This document shows, piece by piece, positions 17,208 to 23,662 of a stretch of 64,000 bases of DNA (within the stretch, counting starts at the first letter, position 1; each line of letters opens with the position of its first letter). Source of the stretch: Thermophilibacter provencensis (GTDB lineage: Bacteria; Actinomycetota; Coriobacteriia; Coriobacteriales; Atopobiaceae). The notes under the pieces are model-generated. The model was given only the letters and a program-made list of their open reading frames with translations. It made no database searches and had not been told where the DNA came from. The stretch is taken from the NCBI RefSeq assembly GCF_900128445.1, contig NZ_LT671417.1:744001-808000 (forward strand), in the 5' to 3' direction. Both the position numbers and the translations under genes were made by a program.

Positions 17208-17755
17208 CTCTCGGGCCCCTCGATCTGGCGCGGGCCGCGGTCCCGGCCGATGTCCTGGCTGTGGGCCCTCGACGCCTCGCGCGCACGCTCCGCGCGCTCC
17301 GCCAGCCGCTCGGGCTCCTGGCGCCTCTCGGCGATCTCGGCTAGCCGCTCCCTCGCGCGGTCAGCGGCCTTGCCCGTCTCTTGCTCCAGCTGGCGGAAGG
17401 CCTCGTCGACCTCGGGGGCGTCCTCCACCTTGAAGAGCAGCCAGTCGCGGCCCTCGCCGGGGATGATGTGGTGCTCGACCGACGCGGCGCGCAGCTTGTC
17501 GGAGACGACCTCCTTGATCGTCGCGTACTCGGGAAGCCCAGAGAGCTCCTCGAGGCTGAGCTTCGCGTAGGTCGGCACGCCGTCGGCCGCGATGGCCTCG
17601 GCGCGCCCGCCGGCGATGGTCCCGCGGATTCCCGCGAGGCGCTCGGAGAGCTCCCTCGCGCTGCGCGCCATTGCCTCGGCGCCGGCCTCCTGGCCGATCC
17701 TCAGCATCCAGTCGAGCAGCTTGCCGCCCGCCTCGTCCCCGTAGTCGCTCGCCAT
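17204..17755 (-). CDS. PcfB-like (DUF3801-type) conjugation accessory protein
   Basis: A 183-residue soluble protein immediately upstream of and overlapping traG, the standard place of PcfB, which helps dock the relaxosome to the coupling protein. The core YAKLSLEELSGLPEYATIKEVVSDKL...VEHHIIPGEGRDWLLFKVEDAPEVDEAFRQLE fits the DUF3801 layout. The C-terminus, LAERAERAREASRAHSQD, is shared with two other proteins of the element. Function by family and position; the sequence match is moderate. Confidence 0.65.
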   Translation of the reverse strand: MASDYGDEAGGKLLDWMLRIGQEAGAEAMARSARELSERLAGIRGTIAGGRAEAIAADGVPTYAKLSLEELSGLPEYATIKEVVSDKLRAASVEHHIIPGEGRDWLLFKVEDAPEVDEAFRQLEQETGKAADRARERLAEIAERRQEPERLAERAERAREASRAHSQDIGRDRGPRQIEGPER

Positions 17756-17812
17756 CCCGCGCCTCCCTTCCAGTCGAGATGAAAAAGGGGCGCCTTCGCG
17801 CCCCGGTCGTCC

Positions 17813-18346
17813 CTATTCGGCCCCGACGGCCCTCTCGCGCGCCATTGGGGCGCGGGCTTCCTGCCCGGCGTGCGCGCGGCTCGCCTCGCGGGCGGACGCG
17901 GCGCGCTGCGCCAGCGGCTCGGGAGACTTCTCGTGCAGATGGGCCCACTCGCCGCTGCGGCACTGCTCCGGCGTCGCCTCGCACATGTCGCGCATGGCGC
18001 GCTCGAACCGCTCGGGCTCCTGGGCGATGGCGCCGAAGCTCCAGCTCTCGAAGCCGGTCCACGCGTCGCCGTCGCGCTTGAGCGTCCACCACTCGTCGCC
18101 GCCGTTCACCTGCTGGATGAACGCGAGGTCGCGGTAGCAGAACCCCTGGCGTATGGCCCAGTTGCCCGAGCCCAGCGCCTCGCGGAGCCTGTCGACGCTG
18201 TCCGTGCGGGAGAACTCGTAGGGGTACTCCTCGAGGAACGGGTCGTCCTGCCAGTCGAAGCCGCCGACCTTGAGCCAGCCGTTCTCCTGGCACTTCTCCA
18301 CGAGCCCGTCGTGCTCGCGGCCGGTTATCCTCTCGAAGCCGTCCAT
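17813..18346 (-). CDS. Conserved conjugative-element protein with shared C-terminal tail
   Basis: A 177-residue soluble, Trp-rich protein that starts MDGFERITGREHDGLVEKCQ. Its body (FDWQDDPFLEEYPYEFSRTDSVDRLREALGSGNWAIRQGFCYRDLAFIQQVNGGDEWWTLK) resembles the small DUF-type proteins often found in Gram-positive conjugative elements. I cannot name the family. It ends LAQRAASAREASRAHAGQ plus a basic tail, nearly the same as the ends of PcfB and of the protein at 8302-8760. The gene starts the conjugation operon after a 201-base gap from the dnaC-like gene. Confidence 0.6.
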   Translation of the reverse strand: MDGFERITGREHDGLVEKCQENGWLKVGGFDWQDDPFLEEYPYEFSRTDSVDRLREALGSGNWAIRQGFCYRDLAFIQQVNGGDEWWTLKRDGDAWTGFESWSFGAIAQEPERFERAMRDMCEATPEQCRSGEWAHLHEKSPEPLAQRAASAREASRAHAGQEARAPMARERAVGAE

Positions 18347-18547
18347 GGGCCCTCCGCCTTTCGTTTGTTGCTTGGCGGGCGGCGTCCTCGCGATGGGGGC
18401 ACGGTGCGAGTCGGAGCAGACGTGCGTGCTGGCGCGTCGGCGCCGCCCAAGACGTGTATAGCGATTTCAATTGCGTCGGAGGGCGGGGCCGCCCGCGATG
18501 GGTCGAGCTGGGTCGAGCCGTCCGCGCCTCCACGGGAAGCGCACAGG

Positions 18548-19336
18548 TCAGCCGCGCCGGCGCCTGTCCCTTCCGCCCAGGTAGACGGGCCTGCAGGTCT
18601 GGGAGATCCTGCTCGCGATGGCCTCTGCCGTGACGCGCTCGCCGCGCCTCGCGAGCCTGTCCGCCAGCGCGCCGGGCGCGTAGTTCGACGTGACGATGGT
18701 CGGGCGCATGTCCTCGTAGCGCGCATCGAGCACGCTGAACACGGTGCCGACGGACCATTCGGTCGCGTCCTCCTTGCCGAGGTCGTCGAGCACGAGGACG
18801 TCGCACTTGGCGTACCGCGCGACGGCGGCCTCGGTGCCGCCCTCGTCGAACGTCGCCTTCACGCGCTCGAGCATGCCCTTGGCGGTCGTGAAGGCGACCT
18901 CGTAGCCCGCCTCGGCGAACAGCCTGGCCATGGCGGAGGCGGCGTGCGTCTTGCCGGCACCGACGCCCCCGTGTATGTAGAGCCCGGCGCCACCGTTGCC
19001 CGCGAACGAGGCGATGTACTCGGCGAACTCGGGGCGGTCTGCCTCGGCGGCCCAGTAGCGCCTGGGGATGCCCGCGCGCGCGAGCACCTTCTCCCGGCGG
19101 GCCTCCTCCTCCTTGGCGGCGAGGTTGGCGCGCCTTCGCGCCTCGGCCTCCCGCTCGCTGACCGCGCCCTCGCACGGGCAGGGGGCGGCGGAGACCCAGG
19201 CGACCCTGCCTGCTAGCGCCGCGCCGAGCGGCTCGAGGGCGGCGCCGCAGTGCGGGCACGCCCTCGGCTCCGGCTCGTCGAAGGAGAGCCCGGCCGCACG
19301 GGCCTGCTCCAGGGTGATGAGTCCCGCTCGGTCCAT
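18548..19336 (-). CDS. DnaC/IstB-like AAA+ ATPase
   Basis: A 262-residue helicase-loader-like ATPase. ATG 19336 (MDRAGLITLEQARAAG) has AAGGAAGGGG upstream; the longer frame to 19396 is unlikely. The N-terminus has a Cys4-type zinc site (ACPHCGAAL...APCPCEG), then a helical region, and a AAA+ core with Walker A GGVGAGKTHAASAMARLF, Walker B VLVLDDLGKEDATEW and sensor TIVTSNYAPGALADR. It follows the Rep-like gene, which fits replication of the excised element. Confidence 0.85.
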   Translation of the reverse strand: MDRAGLITLEQARAAGLSFDEPEPRACPHCGAALEPLGAALAGRVAWVSAAPCPCEGAVSEREAEARRRANLAAKEEEARREKVLARAGIPRRYWAAEADRPEFAEYIASFAGNGGAGLYIHGGVGAGKTHAASAMARLFAEAGYEVAFTTAKGMLERVKATFDEGGTEAAVARYAKCDVLVLDDLGKEDATEWSVGTVFSVLDARYEDMRPTIVTSNYAPGALADRLARRGERVTAEAIASRISQTCRPVYLGGRDRRRRG

Positions 19337-19350
19337 CGGGCGCCCCTTCC

Positions 19351-19866
19351 TTATCTTCTGAAGTCCTTGTTGTCCCTTTTGCTTATTGGGTGGCATATCG
19401 TCAGGGGTTTCCCTGTCATCTCGTCAGGGGTTCGGGCTGCGAACCCTGACGGTTCGTCATCCTTGTTCGCGGTGAACCCTGTCATCTCGTCACCCTTTCG
19501 CGCCGGGAACCCTGACGAATCGTCAGGGGTTGCCAGCGCTCCGGGCGGCAGCCTCTCGCGCACGATGCGGTACCGCTTGGTTGCGTGCCCGCGCGCCGGG
19601 GCGTGCACGCCGCATTCCTCGATGAGGCCCTGCTCGAGCAGGTCGCGGATGGCGCGGTATGCGCTGCGCTCCTGCACGTTGAGGAACCGGGCCAGGCCGC
19701 CCTTGCTCTCGAAGTAGCCGCACCCGGCATCGCAGAAGCCGAAGATGCGCGCGTAGACGAGCAGGGGAAGGCCGGAGAGGCCCAGGTCCGCCATCATGAA
19801 GTGCCGTACCGTCGTGAACTCGCGCGGGGAGGGGCCGTCGCGCCCCCTCGGGCCTGCGGCCGCCAT
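19351..19866 (-). CDS. Rep-like winged-helix replication protein with iterons in its 3' part
   Basis: A 171-residue protein. ATG 19866 follows AGAAGGGG. The core REFTTVRHFMMADLGLSGLPLLVYARIFGFCDAGCGYFESKGGLARFLNVQERSAYRAIRDLLEQGLIEE is a winged-helix domain of the kind seen in replisome organisers and RepA-like initiators. From about residue 118 an 11-residue unit repeats four times (PDDSSGFPARK, GDEMTGFTANK, DDEPSGFAART, PDEMTGKPLTI). The underlying DNA is a 33-bp repeat array with inner palindromes, so this region probably serves as a binding site as well as coding sequence. Confidence 0.65.
   Translation of the reverse strand: MAAAGPRGRDGPSPREFTTVRHFMMADLGLSGLPLLVYARIFGFCDAGCGYFESKGGLARFLNVQERSAYRAIRDLLEQGLIEECGVHAPARGHATKRYRIVRERLPPGALATPDDSSGFPARKGDEMTGFTANKDDEPSGFAARTPDEMTGKPLTICHPISKRDNKDFRR
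19399..19531. repeat. Iteron-like array, 33-bp units, candidate origin of the excised element
   Basis: Three full 33-bp units plus partial ones, each opening with CGTCA and carrying half-sites such as AACCCTGACG and CGTCAGGGGTT in inverted order. They lie wholly inside the 3' part of the Rep-like gene. Position beside a DnaC-like loader gene supports an origin role (inference). Confidence 0.6.
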
Positions 19867-19871
19867 CGGCG

Positions 19872-20120
19872 CTAGCCCCTTCTGGGCGAGCCGACGACGC
19901 TGTTGCGCTCGACCCATGCGACGAGCTCGTCGTGCAGCACGATGCCGTCGCGCGTCTTGCCGCCGATGTAGCGGATTGGGAACGGGTCGTCGGGGTCTTT
20001 TGCGAGCCGGTACATGGCGTCGCGGCTGATGCGCAGCATCGCGCACGCCTCGTCGGCGCCGAATATCGCGTTGGTCGATGCGATGAGCCTCACCTGGCTC
20101 CTGCTAGTGCTCTTGGTCAT
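19872..20120 (-). CDS. Helix-turn-helix DNA-binding protein
   Basis: An 82-residue protein with a MerR/excisionase-type HTH: FGADEACAMLRISRDAMYRLAKDPDDPFPIRYIGGKTRDGIVLHDELVAWVERNS. The second half (recognition strand plus DELVAWVE) matches AlpA/excisionase-like proteins. It lies 5 bases upstream of the Rep-like gene. It probably controls excision or replication; which one cannot be told from sequence. Confidence 0.75.
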   Translation of the reverse strand: MTKSTSRSQVRLIASTNAIFGADEACAMLRISRDAMYRLAKDPDDPFPIRYIGGKTRDGIVLHDELVAWVERNSVVGSPRRG

Positions 20121-20198
20121 GGTCGTCCTCGAGCTCCTTTCGTCTCGAGGCTCCCTCGCGTGCCCGGCCGCGGGCGGCTCCCGGGGCGGTCGCCGCCG

Positions 20199-20417
20199 TC
20201 ATTTCCTGCCGCTCCTCGATTCGATGTAGGCGTCCACGGACGCCCTCGAAACCAGGAGCTTCCTTCCGAGCCTGTACGAGTCGATCTCTCCCGACCAGAT
20301 GAGGTCGTACGCCTTGTTTCGGCTTGCCCTCATGTACTCCTGCATCTCGATCACCGTCATCCATTCGTCGCGATCTTGGTTGCCCTCGGGCGCGACGCAT
20401 TCGGCTGTGTGTGCCAT
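20199..20417 (-). CDS. Excisionase-family DNA-binding protein
   Basis: A 72-residue protein starting MAHTAECVAPEGNQDRDEWM with the HTH MTVIEMQEYMRASRNKAYDLIWSGEIDSYRLGRKLLVSRASVDAYIES, the classic excisionase/helix-turn-helix pattern. ATG 20417 follows GGAGG at 5 bases; the open frame to 20555 is longer but has no ribosome site. It is the first gene of the element's replication/transfer block, next to a terminator and repeats, and probably regulates excision. Confidence 0.8.
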   Translation of the reverse strand: MAHTAECVAPEGNQDRDEWMTVIEMQEYMRASRNKAYDLIWSGEIDSYRLGRKLLVSRASVDAYIESRSGRK

Positions 20418-20527
20418 GGTTCCTCCAATCTTCCCGTGCGGCACCGCGCGAGCACACCGCACGGCACCGTGTCCCTTTTCGTCTGCGCGACGATTGAACC
20501 GCCTGATGTCGATTGGTGAGCACGGCA

Positions 20528-20650
20528 GGAGCTGAGACGGGTCGAGGTGGGTCAAGCTGGTCGTGTCTTCACGAAACGGCCATGAGCCGCGTGCCTTAGC
20601 TGGCAGCTAAGTCCCCGAAAAGTAAAAGGCGCCCATGCGGGCGCCTGCCT
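20528..20650. repeat. Repeat module R1 upstream of the excisionase gene
   Basis: GGGTCGAGGTGGGTCAAGCT, then TTCACGAAACGGCC, and AAAGTAAAAGGCGCCCA recur with changes at 21752-21838 (R2). The two half-sites GGGTCGAG and GGGTCAAG also resemble GGGTCGAGCTGGGTCGAGCC near 18495-18515. A 17-base palindrome CTTAGCTGGCAGCTAAG (20595-20611) lies within. A regulator or excisionase binding role is inference. Confidence 0.55.
20624..20645 (-). terminator. Intrinsic terminator upstream of the excisionase gene
   Basis: On the minus strand GGCGCCC-GCAT-GGGCGCC is followed by TTTTACTTTT. It would stop transcripts arriving from the yjdF side before the excisionase promoter region. Confidence 0.7.
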
Positions 20651-20987
20651 AGTAGCTGGAGTTGTTCGGTTGTGGTCGGAATGCTCGTCTTCCGCGGTGC
20701 TGTCGTCCGGGGTCCGGCATCTGTCGTTCGCCTCTTCTGTCGTGTTTGATGTTGCGTGTTCTGCGAGCGACCTTGCGCGGGCCTGCCGGCCCGTTGCCCC
20801 AGGTGCACCCGGATAAATGGTACCCATCCGTTGGAACATGGACATCGCGGGAGGGTTGTTTGGGCAAGCTAGGATGGATGAGCGGCGGGGTTCTAAATGC
20901 AATAATTCGAGCTAAAGGGCCTTGTACTCTCTTTTGTAAAACGCGAGGGTGCAATAAACTCGACGATCACCCTGAACCTTTTCTGAA
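20651..20987. other. No convincing gene
   Basis: Open frames on the minus strand here lack ribosome sites and family-like sequence. I see nothing else in this stretch except the start of the module at 20988. Confidence 0.5.
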
Positions 20988-21123
20988 CGAATCAGCTCTT
21001 AGGCGGTATGACGCGACACGCATCGGTAGTGCTCGGACTGGGTTAGTCATCGAGTGGGTATAGAACATACGTTCTCGTTATAGCACCAGGTGGCAGGCGT
21101 AGTTTCAATCGAAGCTACGCCTG
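20988..21123. repeat. Module A: shared leader, SOS-like box and hairpin
   Basis: This contains CGAATCAGCTCTTAGGCGGT, then ACTGGGTTAGTCATCGAGTGG, a GAAC-ATAC-GTTC box (21063-21074), and a hairpin CAGGCGTAG/CTACGCCTG with the loop TTTCAATCGAAG. The first 90 bases match module C (26547-26639); the box and hairpin match module B (about 23490-23580). Confidence 0.7.
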
Positions 21124-21149
21124 CTGCTATATATGGGTTGATGGCGGTA

Positions 21150-21569
21150 TCAATGACCGCGATGCTTCTGTTTGCGCTTCAGTTTTCGCTGCTCGAAGCG
21201 CGCCTCCGCCTCATCCGCGCGACGCTGGCTTCTTGCTTGGGCCGACTCCCGCTTCATCGCTTCCCGCTGTGCCGCGAGCGCCTGCTGTGCCTTGGTGCTC
21301 ACTGCGGGCCGCTTAAGGGCCTTCGCCGCCTCGCGGGCGCGCCGCTTGGGGTTCTTCGCGGGTTTGCTCGTCTCGACCAGGTCGTCACCGAAGAACGAGA
21401 GCTTCGCCCATTTGCCGACAACGAATCGCAGGATCTCCTCATCGGACGGCTCCGCGCCGAAAACGATGCGGGCGGCGCCGTACCTTCCGTCCTCGACGTG
21501 CTCCGCCAGCCCGACCCAGAATTGGCCGTCATGATATACGGTCAGGGCGGACGACACGCTGATCTGCAT
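21150..21569 (-). CDS. yjdF: YjdF family protein (DUF2992)
   Basis: A 139-residue protein with the YjdF opening (SALTVYHDGQFWVGLAEHVEDGRYGAARIVFGAEPSDEEILRFV) and the usual Lys/Arg/Ala-rich coiled tail (RREAAKALKRP...RKLKRKQKHRGH type). ATG 21569 follows AAAGGAGGAACC. YjdF proteins are the usual gene product downstream of yjdF riboswitches, which sense azaaromatic compounds; the biochemical role of the protein is unknown. Here it is ICE cargo with a structured leader of the expected size. Confidence 0.85.
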   Translation of the reverse strand: MQISVSSALTVYHDGQFWVGLAEHVEDGRYGAARIVFGAEPSDEEILRFVVGKWAKLSFFGDDLVETSKPAKNPKRRAREAAKALKRPAVSTKAQQALAAQREAMKRESAQARSQRRADEAEARFEQRKLKRKQKHRGH

Positions 21570-21594
21570 GGCTGGTTCCTCCTTTATGTAGATG

Positions 21595-21690
21595 ACCACG
21601 CAGAGAAGGGACAACCAAGGAGGCAGGTTACTGATGCGGACTCCCGCACGCCCACGACTACCCGACGGGGACTGTGTTTTCATCTCTGGT
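21595..21690 (-). promoter_or_regulatory. Candidate yjdF riboswitch
   Basis: The leader of yjdF folds on a closing helix (ACCAGAGA, 21683-21690, with TCTCT and TGGT at 21595-21606). It holds conserved-looking single-strand segments such as GATGAAAACACAGTCCCC and GGGTAGTCGTGGG. A -10 TACAAT lies at 21697-21702, and AAAGGAGG follows the element. The assignment rests on the downstream gene, the size of about 96 nt and the closed structure; a covariance search was not possible. Confidence 0.6.
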
Positions 21691-21751
21691 GCCCGCATTG
21701 TAGCACGCGCGGATTCACGATGTTGATTGCCGGCGCCTAGACGGAGATGAA

Positions 21752-21838
21752 AGCGGTTCGATCTAGGTCAAGCCGGTCGCTCGTTCATGAAGCGGCCGAT
21801 TCCCTGAAAATAAAAGGCGCCCACGAGGACACCTACAG
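21752..21838. repeat. Repeat module R2
   Basis: A diverged copy of R1: GGTTCGATCTAGGTCAAGCC, TTCATGAAGCGGCC, AAAATAAAAGGCGCCCACG. The hairpin is degraded compared with R1 (GGACACC in place of GGGCGCC). Confidence 0.5.
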
Positions 21839-21875
21839 GCTATCTTCGAACTACTTGGTTTGGGGCAGACGGAGG

Positions 21876-21937
21876 AAAAAAAATAGGGCAGAATCGCTCT
21901 CACGATCCCGCCCCGCAAACCCGAGGGTTTCTAACTG
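21876..21937 (-). ncRNA. AbiF-associated small RNA, copy 2
   Basis: A 62-nt RNA starts CAGUUAGAAACCC. It makes a short hairpin (AAACC/GGUUU), then a 12-bp hairpin (GGGGCGGGAUCG with CGAUUCUGCCCU, loop UGAGAG, with G-U pairs) and ends at an eight-U tract. It has the same length, start and architecture as copies 1 and 3. It lies in tandem after copy 1, downstream of the HEPN toxin gene. Confidence 0.7.
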
Positions 21938-21942
21938 GCTTC

Positions 21943-21970
21943 ATTATTCCGGGCTTCTCAGTTCTGTCAT
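21943..21970 (-). promoter_or_regulatory. Promoter of small RNA copy 2
   Basis: -35 ATGACA (21965-21970), a 16-base spacer and -10 AATAAT (21943-21948). The start would be at 21937. Confidence 0.55.
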
Positions 21971-22009
21971 TGACCCAGGTATCACCCGTCTCCTATAGCG
22001 AGTGAATAT

Positions 22010-22071
22010 AAAAATAGGGCAGAGTCGCTTGCGCAAGTCCGCCCCTAAAACCGTGAAGGTTTTGCTATCTG
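22010..22071 (-). ncRNA. AbiF-associated small RNA, copy 1
   Basis: A 62-nt RNA starts CAGAUAGCAAAACC. It has hairpin 1 AAAACC/GGUUUU and hairpin 2 with arms GGGGCGGACUUG and CGACUCUGCCCU (one mismatch, loop CGCAAG), then a U-tract. It begins 5 bases beyond the stop codon of the toxin gene. The two-hairpin form resembles the structured RNAs reported beside AbiF-type HEPN genes (established in outline; this match is mine). Confidence 0.75.
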
Positions 22072-22075
22072 CAGG

Positions 22076-23038
22076 CTATTCTACCAACCCGAGCGATTCT
22101 GTCAACCTGCGAAGGAACTCGAGCGCGGAGCGAGCTGCGGCGTCGGGCCCCTTGTCGGGCAGCGCCTCGGTTCCGCCGTCGGCCCTGGCGAACATCTCGG
22201 CGAGCTCGGATGCGGCGCGCGAGCGCGAGGAGCCCTCGGGTACCAAGCCGGAGTGCGCCACGAGCACGGTCGCGACCTCCTGCATGGCCGTATTCCCCAT
22301 CCACTTCCTCCTGGTCGCCTTGGGAATTCCCACGGCGGCGACCCTTCGGGAGACGCCGCTGGACGCCGAGCCCCGGGCGGCGCCCCTCTCGGCGAAGCAG
22401 TTGATCAGGCACGAGCCGTGCGCGGCGCAGTTGCGGACGGACTTCACGCGCTTGAGGTCGTAGTGGGAGGCCTCGAGGCGCCTGTCGCCCCATCGCCTGG
22501 CGCAGAAGCGCACGAAGTCGATGAGGGTGCTGAACGAGGTGAGCTCAAGGAAGGCCCAGGCAGGCATGTCGCCGGAGTACTTCGCGTAGAGGCTCGAGCT
22601 GTAGGGGCTGCGGCCGCTCATCTTGAGCTCGCGCAGGCGGTACTCCCTGTTTGCAGTGGTAAGCGATGCCATGTAGTCGGCCACGATGGCGTAGCCGTCC
22701 TCTCCACGGTCCTCCATCTCGCGAAGCAGTGTCACCTTCTGGAAATGCTCGATGTCGAGCGTCATGCCGAGCAGGGCGTGGCGCAGCTCCTGGTCGAGCG
22801 CCGCGAGCAGGCGCAGCTGGCCGAAGTCGAGGTCTACGTAGCGGCCGTCGCGCGGGCCTCCCTCGTATTTCGAGAAGAGTTTGCGGTAGGATGCGAGCTT
22901 GAAGAAGTTGCACTTGTCGCGCAGGTAGTCCGCGGCCTCTTCCTCGGAACACAGTTCGAAGGCTACGCCCTTCTGCTTGAGGTGCTCTATCTGCTGCTCG
23001 ATCGTGAGGATCGGCTTCCTATCGTGGGGTTCGGCCAT
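22076..23038 (-). CDS. AbiF/AbiD-like HEPN abortive-infection toxin (Abi_2 family)
   Basis: A 320-residue Abi_2 protein: LTIEQQIEHLKQKGVAFELCSEEEAADYLRDKCNFFKLASYRKLF and MTLDIEHFQKVTLLREMED are family hallmarks. The HEPN RNase motif R-x4-H is VRNCAAHGSC (R202, H207). The first 215 residues are the family core; the Arg/Ala-rich remainder is variable. ATG 23038 follows AGGAG. Abi_2 proteins cause growth arrest on phage infection, probably by RNA cleavage. Two small RNAs follow on the same strand, the first driven by a promoter within the gene. By analogy with reported AbiF RNA toxin-antitoxin pairs, they probably restrain the toxin (inference). Confidence 0.85.
   Translation of the reverse strand: MAEPHDRKPILTIEQQIEHLKQKGVAFELCSEEEAADYLRDKCNFFKLASYRKLFSKYEGGPRDGRYVDLDFGQLRLLAALDQELRHALLGMTLDIEHFQKVTLLREMEDRGEDGYAIVADYMASLTTANREYRLRELKMSGRSPYSSSLYAKYSGDMPAWAFLELTSFSTLIDFVRFCARRWGDRRLEASHYDLKRVKSVRNCAAHGSCLINCFAERGAARGSASSGVSRRVAAVGIPKATRRKWMGNTAMQEVATVLVAHSGLVPEGSSRSRAASELAEMFARADGGTEALPDKGPDAAARSALEFLRRLTESLGLVE
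22078..22105 (-). promoter_or_regulatory. Promoter of small RNA copy 1, inside the toxin gene 3' end
   Basis: A consensus -35 TTGACA (22100-22105), a 16-base spacer and -10 TAGAAT (22078-22083) overlap the last codons of the toxin gene. It would give strong independent transcription from 22071. Confidence 0.75.
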
Positions 23039-23320
23039 GCTCGGTCTCCTGCCATTGATTTGAGAATCCTATTCTACCAGCATGTTTGCCCTGAATCCTG
23101 AAGGCCCGTTCGCCAACTCATAAGCAAGCCACCTGAGACTACTCACTTTGTTCACGAATGACGAAGACCTGCGACCTGGGGTTTTGCAAATGGCGCGCAA
23201 GCCACCCGCGTTAATTCACTTGCGATTGCAGCTGGCGGCTTGCGGGCAAAAGGGCGGTTGAGTTTCAAAACGGGCGTTTTCGGCGCCATCGAGCCTCCAA
23301 AGGCGACCCGCCGCGCACTT

Positions 23321-23379
23321 TGGGACAAAAACAAAAACTCAAAGCCCTGAGTTTGAAAAAAGTTTTTGAGGTTGTCCCA
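23321..23379. repeat. Palindromic REP/MITE-like intergenic element
   Basis: TGGGACAA (23321-23328) and TTGTCCCA (23372-23379) bound an A/T-rich inner inverted repeat (AAAAACTCAAA against GTTTTTGAGG). Short ORFs across it (for example 23152-23430, minus) look like translated repeat, not protein. The stretch 23039-23320 holds the promoter of the toxin gene but nothing else I can support. Confidence 0.5.
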
Positions 23380-23489
23380 GCTTTTGTCCCCGAAGCCGAC
23401 GAAACGCGACATCGCGTCATTCGGCGGCACGCGTTCCGTGTCGATGCCGAAAATTGGGTGTAACTGGAGTGACGGGACGGCAGGACCGA

Positions 23490-23575
23490 CGCCATCGAGT
23501 GGGAATAGAACAGACGTTCGATAAAATCATATAGTATCAGATAGCGGGCACGGTTTCAATCGAATCCGTGCCCGC
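23490..23575. repeat. Module B: SOS-like box and hairpin
   Basis: CATCGAGTGGGAATAGAACA leads into GAAC-AGAC-GTTC (23508-23519), then an A/T-rich -10-like TATAGTATC and a hairpin GCGGGCACGG/CCGTGCCCGC whose loop TTTCAATCGAAT repeats that of module A. It separates the toxin block from the methyltransferase block. Confidence 0.65.
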
Positions 23576-23662
23576 TGCTGTATGCGTGTCTTTGCACGCC
23601 CAATATGTGCCGTAAAAGTCGTCTTCTTCAACGTCAAAGTGAATGCGCTTCATTTTTGCCTC

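Noticed and set aside
20552-20954. Overlapping minus-strand ORFs upstream of the excisionase gene
   Set aside because: No ribosome site or family-like sequence, and they cross the terminator hairpin.
21876-22071. Reading the two tandem hairpins only as double terminators of the toxin gene
   Set aside because: Each has its own promoter, a conserved start and a second upstream hairpin, and a third copy lies upstream of another toxin gene, so termination alone does not explain them.
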